Shown here piece by piece: positions 25,450-33,547 of a DNA stretch of 44,084 nucleotides. This DNA is from an uncultured Saprospiraceae bacterium (lineage in GTDB: Bacteria > Bacteroidota > Bacteroidia > Chitinophagales > Saprospiraceae), in contig CALLWB010000102.1 of assembly GCA_938016265.1 (NCBI GenBank), positions 1-44,084 on the forward strand, in the 5' to 3' direction. The notes beneath the pieces are model-generated. The model made no database searches. It was not told the DNA's origin and saw only the letters and a program-made list of their open reading frames with translations. The position numbers were made by a program, and so were the translations under genes. How positions within the stretch are numbered: position 1 is the first letter of the stretch; each line of letters starts with the position of its first letter.

Positions 25450-26058
25450 ATGAAAACAGAGAAATTAAAGAAATCGGGACAATTAGAACTATATGTTCTT
25501 GAAGATCTTTCTTTGAAAGAAATGGAGGAAGTTGAAGCAGAACTAGTTGCTTCCTCTATGCTATTGCGAGAATTATTCGAAATTGAAAGAGCCTTGGAAG
25601 TCTATGCCCAAGTAAATGGAGTAACCGTAAATCCCTTTGCAAAACCATTCTTAATAGCAAAAATTAGCTACTTGGATAGATTAGAAAGGGGCGTAGAGAA
25701 AGGCGTCCCGCCCTCCCTGTCAAAGCAATCTGAAATTATAGACTACCAACCCTGGCTCGATGATATGGATTTTCAGGAGCCTATTGGAAACAATGACTTT
25801 TCTGGCCATGTACTGCACGCCTCAGAGGGGAGAACCCTATTTGTTATATGGCTTAATGGCGGGATTCCTCCAGAAATCCATACCCAGGAAGTAGAAAGAT
25901 TTTTAATTGTGGAAGGGGCTTGCGATATCACGATCGGCCAAAAAATACATTCCTTAAAAGCAGGCGACTTTATTGAAATCCCTCTTCATATTGAACACCA
26001 TATCAACGTTACTTCTGCTATCAAATGCCAAATTATCCTGGAACTTTCCGCTGCATAA
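25450..26058 (+). CDS. Anti-sigma/cupin paralog (copy 2)
   Basis: This protein aligns without gaps to copy 1 over all 202 residues, from MKTEKLKKSGQLELYVLEDL to the shared ending ELSAA, so it arose by tandem duplication that is old at the DNA level. I choose the ATG at 25450, which matches the start of copy 1; an ATG at 25408 would add 14 unmatched residues. The metal site differs: H144 and H183 are kept, but position 146 is glutamine (EIHTQEVERFLIVEG). It may have lost or changed its ligand. It lies 152 bp after copy 1 and 111 bp before the beta-helix gene. Confidence 0.82.
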   Translation: MKTEKLKKSGQLELYVLEDLSLKEMEEVEAELVASSMLLRELFEIERALEVYAQVNGVTVNPFAKPFLIAKISYLDRLERGVEKGVPPSLSKQSEIIDYQPWLDDMDFQEPIGNNDFSGHVLHASEGRTLFVIWLNGGIPPEIHTQEVERFLIVEGACDITIGQKIHSLKAGDFIEIPLHIEHHINVTSAIKCQIILELSAA

Positions 26059-26169
26059 ATCAATTTCATTTGTCCTTTTTCTAGTTTTTTTTGAATGCTG
26101 AAATCCAAATGCGATCCAATACCCGTAAGTACCATTGAAATCAAAAAATAACTATTCAAAATCAACATT

Positions 26170-28710
26170 ATGAAAAAAATTATCAACTTCGCTTTTAGCC
26201 TTTTAGCTGCTTTTTTCTTCTCTGCGACTTTGCAAGCCCAGTATGTAAGCACCACATTAGATACAGGCCTGGATGGCTCTCTAAGAAAAGAAATACAAGA
26301 CACACCAGCAGGAGGGACAATTACATTTGCCCCAAGTATTTCAACAATCACTCTAAATAGTGAACTCATAATAAACAAAGACCTTACGATTTCAGGGATC
26401 CCCGTGGTTGGAGTAACTATTGATGCAAATTCAACGAGCAGAATTTTTACCATTACAAATGGAACAGTTACCCTTTCCAACCTAACCCTCCTCAATGGTA
26501 GTGCAGATAACGGTGGTGCCATCTATATCTCGAATGCAGATGTTAACATCTCAAATGCGACCATCGAAAACAATCAGGCTACCGCTGCTAATGGTTCTGG
26601 CGGTGGAGTATTTCTGGATGTAGGAGGAAACCTGACAATTACCAATACCACCTTCTCCAACAATTCGGCCTTTAGAGCTGGAGGAGCCATCGAAGATAAT
26701 TCAGGCGCGGGCTTGTCCCTAATTTTGACCAATGTCATGTTGCTTAATAATAATGCAGGAGTAAACGCTGCAAGTGCGGCCCCTGGCAATGGAGGCGGCA
26801 TACACATAACTGGCCCAGGAAGTGCTACAATTACCGGAGGAACGGTAAGTGGGAATGTGGCGGCCTCTGAAGGAGGAGGTTTATGGAATGGCTCAGGAAC
26901 AATGACAGTAGATGGAACGATGCTAAGTATGAATACGGCTAGCGGAGCTGCTGCGGATAATGGCGGAGGAGGTCTCTTCAACGCAGGAGGAACGCTAGTA
27001 GTAAACAATGCGACACTTACAGGAAATATAGCTGACGGTACAGCTGGTTCAGGAGGCGGAATTCTAAATGATAAAGGAACACTTACAGTGACAGGTACAA
27101 CTTTAACTTCGAATACTGCCATCCGCGCTGGCGGAGGAATAGAAGACAATTCTACAGCCGGAGCAATGCTTACACTTACGAATATAATACTAGAAGATAA
27201 TACAGCAGGAGCAGCCCCCGGCAATGGCGGCGGTCTGCACATAACAGGCCCAGGAAATTCAACAATTACCGGAGGAACGGTAAGTGGGAATGTGGCGGCC
27301 TCTGAAGGAGGAGGACTTTGGAATGGCTCAGGAACAATGACAGTAGATGGAACGATGCTAAGTATGAATACGGCTAGCGGAGCTGCTGCGGATAATGGGG
27401 GTGGAGGTCTCTTCAACAATGGAGGAACGCTGTTGGTCAATAATGCGACACTTACTGGAAATATAGCCGACGGAATGTCCGGTTCTGGAGGTGGATTGCT
27501 AAGCACGGCGGGCGCTGTTATGATTGAGAGCACCACGTTTGCCTTAAACTCAGCGAATAGAGCGGGAGGGGCAATAGAATTGATTGACGGAATGATCGAA
27601 GTCTCGAATGCTGCTCTGTCTGAAAATGATGTGAATGGAACAGCGGGGACACCTGCCCCTGGCAACGGCGGCGCATTTCATGTAACAGGAATGTCAAGCA
27701 TGATCACTTTTACTGATTGCATGATCAACGATAATGAAGCTGGCAGAGAAGGAGGCGGACTCTGGAATCAATCTGGCTCTACTATGAATATTATCAGATG
27801 TAGTCTGGATGCAAATTTAGCGGCAGGCAGTGCGACAGATGATGGTGGGGGAGCTGTTTTCAACAATGGAGGAACTACCCACATTGAAGCAAGTACGCTT
27901 TCTAATAACATGGCTTCAGGTGCTAATGCCTCTGGAGGAGCCGTTCATGATAAAAGTGGCAGCCTAACGACCATTTTGACAAGTACGATATCAGGCAATA
28001 CTGCTACAAACACAGGTGGCGGTGTTTACAATAATGGCCAAAATTTAATGATCACTGCTACTACAATTACTAATAATACTGCATCTACCGGTGGTGGAGT
28101 AGATGGGATGACCCCAATTTCCTTAAAAAATAGCATTGTCGCCCTAAACTTTGGAACAACTGGTAAAAATCTAACTGGAATGATTGAAACAAGAGGGTAT
28201 AATTTAATAGATCTAGATGACTTAGGAGTGTTTAGTGCAGGCAGTGGGGATATTCTAGGATCCAATCCATTAATTGGCCCGCTTCAGATAAATGCAGGAT
28301 CTACAATGACCCATGAATTGCAGACGAACTCTCCTGCCTACAATGCTGGAGATCCAGCGGATCAGTACGACGATCAAAATGGGCAATCCGTATTTATGAA
28401 CAGAAGAGATATCGGTGCTTTTGAGTCACAAAGCAGTTTGACTTCCATTGGTGCAATTTCTCCGAGTATTGCCAGTTTGTCTATTTATCCCAACCCTTCA
28501 AAAGATCAGGTCCTTATTCAAATACCCTCCAATTTAGGAGCCAACCAACAACTAAAAATCATTGAACTGGGGTCTGGAAAATTAATCAAACAACTGATTG
28601 TTGACAAGGAAGAATATTCATTAGACATAAACAATTTAAATCCGGGTATTTACCTTCTTAAACTTTCCGGGGTGAAGGGGGAATATCAAGGAAAACTAAT
28701 TGTCTTGTAA
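26170..28710 (+). CDS. Secreted beta-helix repeat protein with T9SS sorting domain
   Basis: The 846-residue protein begins with a signal peptide (MKKIINFAFSLLAAFFFSATLQAQ). It then carries dozens of Gly/Asn/Thr-rich rungs such as NGGAIYISNADVNISNATI and ASGGGVYNNG-type turns, the right-handed parallel beta-helix of polymorphic outer-membrane-protein and CSLREA-type repeats (the SLRKEIQDTPAGGTITFAP start is typical). The end is a T9SS sorting domain (LSIYPNPSKDQVLIQ, LNPGIYLLKLSG). It should be exported to the cell surface. Three modules of about 145 residues can be seen, two of them nearly identical in DNA. It follows the sigma/anti-sigma genes and may belong to their regulon. The beta-helix could be an adhesin or a polysaccharide-binding protein. 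Confidence 0.88.
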   Translation: MKKIINFAFSLLAAFFFSATLQAQYVSTTLDTGLDGSLRKEIQDTPAGGTITFAPSISTITLNSELIINKDLTISGIPVVGVTIDANSTSRIFTITNGTVTLSNLTLLNGSADNGGAIYISNADVNISNATIENNQATAANGSGGGVFLDVGGNLTITNTTFSNNSAFRAGGAIEDNSGAGLSLILTNVMLLNNNAGVNAASAAPGNGGGIHITGPGSATITGGTVSGNVAASEGGGLWNGSGTMTVDGTMLSMNTASGAAADNGGGGLFNAGGTLVVNNATLTGNIADGTAGSGGGILNDKGTLTVTGTTLTSNTAIRAGGGIEDNSTAGAMLTLTNIILEDNTAGAAPGNGGGLHITGPGNSTITGGTVSGNVAASEGGGLWNGSGTMTVDGTMLSMNTASGAAADNGGGGLFNNGGTLLVNNATLTGNIADGMSGSGGGLLSTAGAVMIESTTFALNSANRAGGAIELIDGMIEVSNAALSENDVNGTAGTPAPGNGGAFHVTGMSSMITFTDCMINDNEAGREGGGLWNQSGSTMNIIRCSLDANLAAGSATDDGGGAVFNNGGTTHIEASTLSNNMASGANASGGAVHDKSGSLTTILTSTISGNTATNTGGGVYNNGQNLMITATTITNNTASTGGGVDGMTPISLKNSIVALNFGTTGKNLTGMIETRGYNLIDLDDLGVFSAGSGDILGSNPLIGPLQINAGSTMTHELQTNSPAYNAGDPADQYDDQNGQSVFMNRRDIGAFESQSSLTSIGAISPSIASLSIYPNPSKDQVLIQIPSNLGANQQLKIIELGSGKLIKQLIVDKEEYSLDINNLNPGIYLLKLSGVKGEYQGKLIVL
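26827..27434 (+). repeat. Near-identical internal repeat, 435-bp period
   Basis: The DNA at 26827-26999 recurs at 27262-27434 with only a few changes, an offset of exactly 435 bases (145 codons). Flanking parts of the same modules are far more diverged, which suggests recent gene conversion or unequal exchange inside the beta-helix gene. Confidence 0.85.
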
Positions 28711-28752
28711 AGTGCGTGTTCTTTTTCAGATAGTGGTGTTGTTTTGATGAAT

Positions 28753-28786
28753 GGAGGCACCTTTTGCTAAGGTGTCTCCTATTTGT
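28753..28786 (+). terminator. Rho-independent terminator of the beta-helix gene
   Basis: GGAGGCACCTT (28753-28763) pairs with AAGGTGTCTCC (28769-28779) with one G-T pair around a 5-base loop, followed by a T-rich stretch. A second GGCTAG/CTAGCC repeat follows at 28799-28833. Confidence 0.8.
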
Positions 28787-28930
28787 TTAGATTAGCTTGG
28801 CTAGCAGGGGAATCTTTGTTTCTCCTTCTAGCCTCTGTTTCTTTCCGTTTTAAAATTAACTTGGCGTAACTTCAAATTTCAGCTTTTCATTTTCCTAATA
28901 AATTGTATTTTTACATAAAATAATACCATT

Positions 28931-29404
28931 ATGAAAAATATATCGATTTTAGGATTTTGTTTGTTGTTGTTTGTTGCTTGTCAGAATTCGACGCCTGCTA
29001 CTTCACAAACGATGGACGGAAAAGAGTTTTTTGGTGAAGCATTTACCCCTGGAAAATCTTTAACAGCCAATCAATTGTTGTCTGATATGGCTGGAAAGGA
29101 AAGCGTACCAGCTATGGTAGAAGGCGAGATTACCGCTGTCTGTAAGAAAAAAGGTTGCTGGATGACAATGGCCGCTGAAGGAGAAGAAGACATCATGGTT
29201 CGATTTAAGGACTACGGATTTTTCGTTCCTTTAGACCTGACAGGCAAAGTATTAATCAAAGGTGAAGCAAAAGAGCAAATTACTACCGTCGCCGATTTAC
29301 AACACTACGCAGAAGACGATGGCGCAAGCCAAGAAGAAATTGACGCAATCACAGAGCCCAAACGTCAAATTCACTTCACAGCAACCGGAGTTATGAAGTT
29401 ATAA
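28931..29404 (+). CDS. DUF4920 domain lipoprotein
   Basis: The 157-residue protein has a lipoprotein signal with lipobox FVAC and modified cysteine C17. The mature domain follows the DUF4920 pattern: FFGEAFTPGKSLTANQLL, VEGEITAVCKKKGCWMTM, VRFKDYGFFVPLDLTGK and IHFTATGVMKL. The paired cysteines in CKKKGCW suggest a metal or redox site, but no activity is established. It should be attached to a membrane facing the periplasm. It is monocistronic; a TATTTTTA element about 24 bases before the start is a poor promoter match. Confidence 0.9.
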   Translation: MKNISILGFCLLLFVACQNSTPATSQTMDGKEFFGEAFTPGKSLTANQLLSDMAGKESVPAMVEGEITAVCKKKGCWMTMAAEGEEDIMVRFKDYGFFVPLDLTGKVLIKGEAKEQITTVADLQHYAEDDGASQEEIDAITEPKRQIHFTATGVMKL

Positions 29405-29528
29405 ATAAGCGGTTGGCCAACAATTTATTTTTTTCTTGAAATTGTTGAACTAAATTCGTTGAATCGCTGTTCTCTACTTAACTTTGGATGCGAAGAAAAG
29501 ATTAAATTAAAAAAAGCGAGTATTAAAC

Positions 29529-29558
29529 TTGGATATTTATTTTAGACTCGTATATTTG
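29529..29558 (+). promoter_or_regulatory. Promoter of tRNA-Lys
   Basis: TTGG at 29529-29532 and a perfect TATATTTG at 29551-29558 are separated by 18 bases; the first base of the tRNA is 25 bases downstream. This is the clearest example of the phylum's promoter in the window. Confidence 0.75.
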
Positions 29559-29582
29559 CATCGCTTTAGACAAAAAAAAGGA

Positions 29583-29655
29583 GATCTGGTAGCTCAGCTG
29601 GTAGAGCATCTGACTTTTAATCAGAGGGTCCCGGGTTCGAACCCCGGCCAGATCA
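29583..29655 (+). tRNA. tRNA-Lys, anticodon TTT
   Basis: The 73-base sequence folds as a full cloverleaf. The acceptor stem is GATCTGG (29583-29589) with CCAGATC (29648-29654) and discriminator A at 29655. The D arm contains AGCTCAGCTGGTAGAGC, the anticodon arm is CTGAC-TTTTAAT-CAGAG with anticodon TTT, and the T arm contains GGGTTCGAACCCC. The CCA end is not encoded and must be added after transcription. Confidence 0.98.
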
Positions 29656-29666
29656 CTTTCAACATC

Positions 29667-29703
29667 AAAAAGAGGTTTCATTCACTTGAATCCTCTTTTT
29701 TTT
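29667..29703 (+). terminator. Rho-independent terminator of tRNA-Lys
   Basis: AAAAAGAGG (29667-29675) pairs with CCTCTTTTT (29692-29700); an inner TTCA/TGAA pairing extends the stem. It is followed by a T run ending at 29703. Confidence 0.85.
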
Positions 29704-30051
29704 ATGCCTCCCGGTTACTAGAAAATGAATTTTCTCAAGGATGAATTTGCGTAAAATGAAATAAGATTTCCTATTGTTTATCCTATCGTGTAACTTCAAT
29801 TTTTCGAGCAGCATTTTTGATGGAGTTGGAATGCCTTTTGGAAATGGTAGAGTAAAAAATCGAATGTATTTTTATAATGCAGAATTAACTACCTAATACA
29901 ACACAGCTAGTGGCCTTTCTGAAGTTTATTATTCGCCATTATTTTAGTGCAAATGAAGATTGTGATTTGACTTACTAAAAAAAGTATTTCTATAGAAGTA
30001 AAAAGTTTGATCAGCAAAAATAGTTAGTTGTCCTTGTAACAATTAAATTTA

Positions 30052-30085
30052 TTTGTCAATCTCCAAAATTATCCAACTATATTTG
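30052..30085 (+). promoter_or_regulatory. Promoter abutting the GH3 gene start
   Basis: TTTG at 30052-30055, a 22-base spacer and TATATTTG at 30078-30085 precede the ATG at 30090 by only four bases. Transcription would begin on or next to the start codon, giving a leaderless mRNA. Confidence 0.55.
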
Positions 30086-30089
30086 CACC

Positions 30090-31583
30090 ATGGGAATAAA
30101 ATCCACCTTAATAAAACCATTTGCAAAATACACGGCTGCAAAGATCAAAAAAGCAGCCAACAACCCCATTACCTGCCAGCAAACCATCTTCAAACAACTT
30201 ATTTCCGAAGCAACCGCCACCAAATTTGGAAAAGACCACCAGTTCCAACAAATTAAGTCCTACGAGCACTTCAAAAAACAAGTACCCATTCGCGATTATG
30301 AAGAACTACGTGCCTACTTCGATGAAGCCAAAGAAGGAGGGACAAATATCCTTTGGCCAGGACGACCTACCTATTTTGCCAAAACATCAGGCACCACTTC
30401 AGGAGTTAAATACATCCCACTTACCAAGCAAAGCGTTCCAAATCACTTCGGGTCGGCCAGAAATATGGTCTTCAACTATATGGCCCAAACCGGACAGACC
30501 AAATTCATGGATGGGAAAATGATTTTTTTGTCTGGTAGCCCAAAACTGACAAAAACCAATGGAGTGCTCACAGGAAGACTCTCAGGGATCTCCAATCATA
30601 TGATCCCCAATTGGCTAAAAGCCAACCAAATGCCGGGATATGAAACGAATTGTATAGAAGACTGGGAAACCAAACTTGATAAAATTGTCGAAGAAACCGT
30701 CAAGGAGAATATGACCATGATCAGCGGTATCCCGCCATGGGTACAAATGTACTATGAACGACTGCTAGACTACACAGGTAAAAAAACGGTCCTTGAGGTA
30801 TTCCCCAATTTTAGTCTGTTTGTTTATGGAGGGGTAAACTATGCACCTTATCAGGCAAAACTGGAGGCGCTTGTCGGAGGGAAAATAGATAGTCTGGAGA
30901 CTTATCCCGCTTCGGAAGGGTTTATCGCTTTTCAAGACGACATTAATGACCCAACGCTATTATTAAATATCAACTCAGGTATCTTTTTTGAGTTTGTCCC
31001 CGTAGCAGAAATTTTTGACGAGCAACCAACGCGATTATCCCTCGCAGAAGTAGATGTCGGTGTCAACTATGTATTAATCATCAACTCGAATGCAGGACTT
31101 TGGGGGTACAACATTGGGGACACGGTACGCTTTACTTCGGTCCATCCCTACCGGTTGGTGGTGACTGGCCGGGTCAAACATTACATCTCGGCCTTCGGAG
31201 AGCATGTTATCGGAAAAGAAGTAGAGGAGGCCTTACTCTCTGTCGCAAACGAACAGAACGTGTCCATCATCGAGTTTACTGTCGCCCCGCAGATAAATCC
31301 ACCAGAAGGAGAATTACCCTACCATCAATGGCTAGTAGAATTCGATACGCCGCCAAATGATTTAAATGATTTTTCCACGAAAGTGGACAAAGAAATGGTC
31401 AAGCAAAATATTTACTACAAAGATCTTGTTGATGGGAATATTCTGCAGCCTCTAAAAATTGTCCCGTTATCCGCGAACACCTTCCGGAAATACATGAAAT
31501 CTCAGGGGAAATTGGGCGGACAAAATAAAGTGCCGAGGCTGAGCAATGATCGCAAAATTGCGGAGTTGTTATTGAGTTATTAG
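30090..31583 (+). CDS. GH3 auxin-responsive-promoter-family acyl-adenylating protein
   Basis: The 497-residue protein belongs to the GH3 branch of the adenylate-forming superfamily, whose plant members join amino acids to hormone acids. ATP-binding motifs are present: TSGTTSG at 99-105 followed by KYIPLT, YPASEGFIAFQ in the middle, and the hinge region GDTVRFTSVHPYRLVVTGRVK near 345-365. The bacterial substrate is unknown. It lacks a signal peptide and is cytoplasmic. The mRNA is probably leaderless. It converges on the patatin-like gene, with a GTAC-TTGCTTT/AAAGCAA hairpin (31583-31611) in the short gap between them. Confidence 0.92.
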   Translation: MGIKSTLIKPFAKYTAAKIKKAANNPITCQQTIFKQLISEATATKFGKDHQFQQIKSYEHFKKQVPIRDYEELRAYFDEAKEGGTNILWPGRPTYFAKTSGTTSGVKYIPLTKQSVPNHFGSARNMVFNYMAQTGQTKFMDGKMIFLSGSPKLTKTNGVLTGRLSGISNHMIPNWLKANQMPGYETNCIEDWETKLDKIVEETVKENMTMISGIPPWVQMYYERLLDYTGKKTVLEVFPNFSLFVYGGVNYAPYQAKLEALVGGKIDSLETYPASEGFIAFQDDINDPTLLLNINSGIFFEFVPVAEIFDEQPTRLSLAEVDVGVNYVLIINSNAGLWGYNIGDTVRFTSVHPYRLVVTGRVKHYISAFGEHVIGKEVEEALLSVANEQNVSIIEFTVAPQINPPEGELPYHQWLVEFDTPPNDLNDFSTKVDKEMVKQNIYYKDLVDGNILQPLKIVPLSANTFRKYMKSQGKLGGQNKVPRLSNDRKIAELLLSY

Positions 31584-31663
31584 TACTTGCTTTTAATAAA
31601 GCAATCAGTACGATCCTTATTCTAAGCGATAAAATTTGCACTTTGTATTGAATATGGAAACCG

Positions 31664-32716
31664 TTAAAAAGCCAAAATATGTTTCTCAGGAATCCCATTT
31701 TCCACATACTCATGAAACTCTAAAGCAAGTTGCCGGCATTGTTCAGAAGCCATTCTCCAAACCTCAATTCGTTGATTGTCTTTTTTGAAATACTGTTTGA
31801 AATCCTTTCTGCTGGGGATTCGTTGGTTAGGCAATGCAGCGATAAACTCTTTAGAAGGGTGGAGCAAAACTAGGCGATCTAACCACTTGGCATGGGCTTT
31901 TCTTTTAGGAGGAAACTTGTCCAGCCAAGTAGGGATAATCTTATGGTGATGATGCGGATAGATGACCAAACCACTATCCAGATTCCAGGGAAGATCCAGG
32001 TGGTAGTCGGTTATTCCACCATCAAAGTGTTCGTCCTGTGTTCCTGTTATTCCTTTTATAGGGCTGATGATGGTGGGAATAGCGCCGGAACCTCTTAAGG
32101 CAGCCAGCAGATTGTTTTTTGTCAAGGGGAAGCTTTTTGTCTTTCGAACATCGACCTCCGTGTTGAGAATGGAGTGGGGGTGGCTGGAGAAAATATTCCG
32201 TTCAAAGTATTGACTAAGGGCGCTATTCGAAAACATATCTTTTAAAGCTAGAGTGATTAGCTTCATTTTTAAATACTTGGGGGAAGTGTCAAAAGTAGCG
32301 CGATTGGTGATCACATGAAGGATTCTGCGGGAGTTTTCCATGATCTCTGTCACCCCGGATGTACCAAGGAGCTGTCGGATAATTACGGCGCTTTTTTCCG
32401 AAACTTCCTGGGGCGTAGGGAAGTCTGGATAAGTTTGCTCGATATAATACTTGTGCAACTTGTCTAACGCTGTAATTGGATTGTTTTGCGCCGCACAAGC
32501 CATTCGCCAGGCTCCAGCGGAAGCACCTATCAGATGAATGGTTTGCTTGGCATCTTTTAGCCAGGAGCCAAACAGGTATTTGTCTAGCTCATACATCACC
32601 AGGCTCTTAGGGCCACTAGCGGCTGCGGGGATGATCCGAACATCTTCAGATTGGAATCCACGTTCTAATAATATTTTTTTAGCAGTGGGACCTGCCTTTA
32701 CTGTTAGGCTTTTCAT
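31664..32716 (-). CDS. Patatin-like phospholipase
   Basis: From the ATG at 32716 (MKSLTVKAG) the protein has 350 residues. It carries the patatin catalytic dyad: nucleophile S66 in GASAG (64-68) and D232 in FDGG. A typical early GxG turn is replaced by AAASGPKSL, which supplies the oxyanion region. Such lipases cleave acyl chains from phospholipids, and no signal peptide is present. An ATG at 32773 would add 19 residues of no family character. It is monocistronic and leftward, and a strong leftward terminator lies just upstream (32771-32813), which could make its leader an attenuator. Confidence 0.88.
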   Translation of the reverse strand: MKSLTVKAGPTAKKILLERGFQSEDVRIIPAAASGPKSLVMYELDKYLFGSWLKDAKQTIHLIGASAGAWRMACAAQNNPITALDKLHKYYIEQTYPDFPTPQEVSEKSAVIIRQLLGTSGVTEIMENSRRILHVITNRATFDTSPKYLKMKLITLALKDMFSNSALSQYFERNIFSSHPHSILNTEVDVRKTKSFPLTKNNLLAALRGSGAIPTIISPIKGITGTQDEHFDGGITDYHLDLPWNLDSGLVIYPHHHHKIIPTWLDKFPPKRKAHAKWLDRLVLLHPSKEFIAALPNQRIPSRKDFKQYFKKDNQRIEVWRMASEQCRQLALEFHEYVENGIPEKHILAF

Positions 32717-32770
32717 GTTATCCAAGGTATGAAAATTAAAGAACATTGAAAATAACAGGCGACCATATTG

Positions 32771-32813
32771 CAAAAAAAAAGTTACCGAACGACAAAAAAG
32801 CTATTCGGTAACT
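32771..32813 (-). terminator. Leftward rho-independent terminator upstream of the patatin gene
   Basis: AGTTACCGAA (32780-32789) and TTCGGTAACT (32804-32813) form a perfect 10-bp stem. On the minus strand it is followed at once by nine T's (32780-32772). It sits 55 bases before the patatin start, so it ends an unidentified upstream transcript or attenuates the patatin mRNA. Confidence 0.85.
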
Positions 32814-32880
32814 GAGTCATAATGCTAAAATTTGCATAACCTGTATACAAAAATATCGTCTAAATTGGTGTTTGGAAGTA

Positions 32881-32911
32881 AAAATAAGGAGTGCTTAAAA
32901 AAGCACTCCTT
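32881..32911 (-). terminator. Second leftward hairpin, probable terminator
   Basis: AAGGAGTGCTT (32886-32896) pairs perfectly over 11 bases with AAGCACTCCTT (32901-32911) around an AAAA loop. The minus strand continues ATTTTTAC, a short T tract. Confidence 0.65.
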
Positions 32912-33438
32912 CCCCCTCCGGTATTCCGGTAGGTGTACCCAAACCCAAACATTCGGTCAACTTGGATTGGCGAATATGTCAACTGACTGGGTAGTCTACT
33001 GTATCACATCACGAATTCAATTTCGTCTACTCGCAAATTACAACAAAAGAACTTGATTTTCAATTGATTTATGGTCGATAGGATTTTGCAATGTGTAAGA
33101 TGTCAAGTATTTATGTTTCTATAAAACTAGGGGCAATAATTTCCTTGTGAACCTTTGAAATGACGGGGCATTCAATTCAATTGGAAAGGAATTTGTAATT
33201 TTTTTATTAAAAGTAGAGGGCTAATAAACTAATTTATTATTTTGAAGTCGTAAGAAAATTGCTATTTATAGCAAATAGGTCTATTGATTTTACCGCTTTT
33301 CATGAAAAGTAAAGTTGTTTTTGCCTTCAAACAATTGTTGTATTTTTCGATATGTTGACGCAATTGTCATTGAATTTTTTGGATTGAATCGGTTGGCCTT
33401 CATGGGGTGGGCCATTTGGAACAACATTTAAAAAACAA

Positions 33439-33470
33439 TTTGAATGAAACGGTTACAATTTCTATCTTTA
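33439..33470 (+). promoter_or_regulatory. Promoter of the phosphatase-like gene
   Basis: TTTG at 33439-33442, a 20-base spacer and TATCTTTA at 33463-33470 (one mismatch in the last base) predict a leader of about 70 bases before the ATG at 33548. Confidence 0.5.
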
Positions 33471-33547
33471 TAGAGAAGTTGTTCGTTAAATTTTATTTAA
33501 TCAACATCTATTGTTTCTACTCAAATTTTTTAATTGAAACCCATTAA

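Larger units (their letters stand above)
29656..30089. other. Intergenic region between tRNA-Lys and the GH3 gene
   Basis: After the tRNA terminator I see no gene, only AT-rich DNA and the GH3 promoter at its right end. A rightward frame that covers the tRNA itself is an artefact. Confidence 0.5.
32717..33547. other. Long non-coding region with two leftward hairpins
   Basis: No gene is found in these 831 bases on either strand. The left half holds two hairpins that both face leftward (32771-32813 and 32881-32911). The right half has a 14-base palindrome, CTTTTCATGAAAAG (33296-33309), and the promoter of the phosphatase gene (33439-33470). A short structured RNA on the minus strand would explain the hairpins, but I matched no known RNA class. 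Confidence 0.5.

Noticed and set aside
26574-27665. 363-codon proline/valine-rich frame on the minus strand
   Set aside because: It is the mirror of the Gly/Asn/Thr-rich repeats of the beta-helix gene on the other strand; its composition is an artefact of that codon pattern and it has no domain.
29529-29744. 71-codon frame across the tRNA
   Set aside because: It reads straight through tRNA-Lys and its terminator, so it is not a protein gene.
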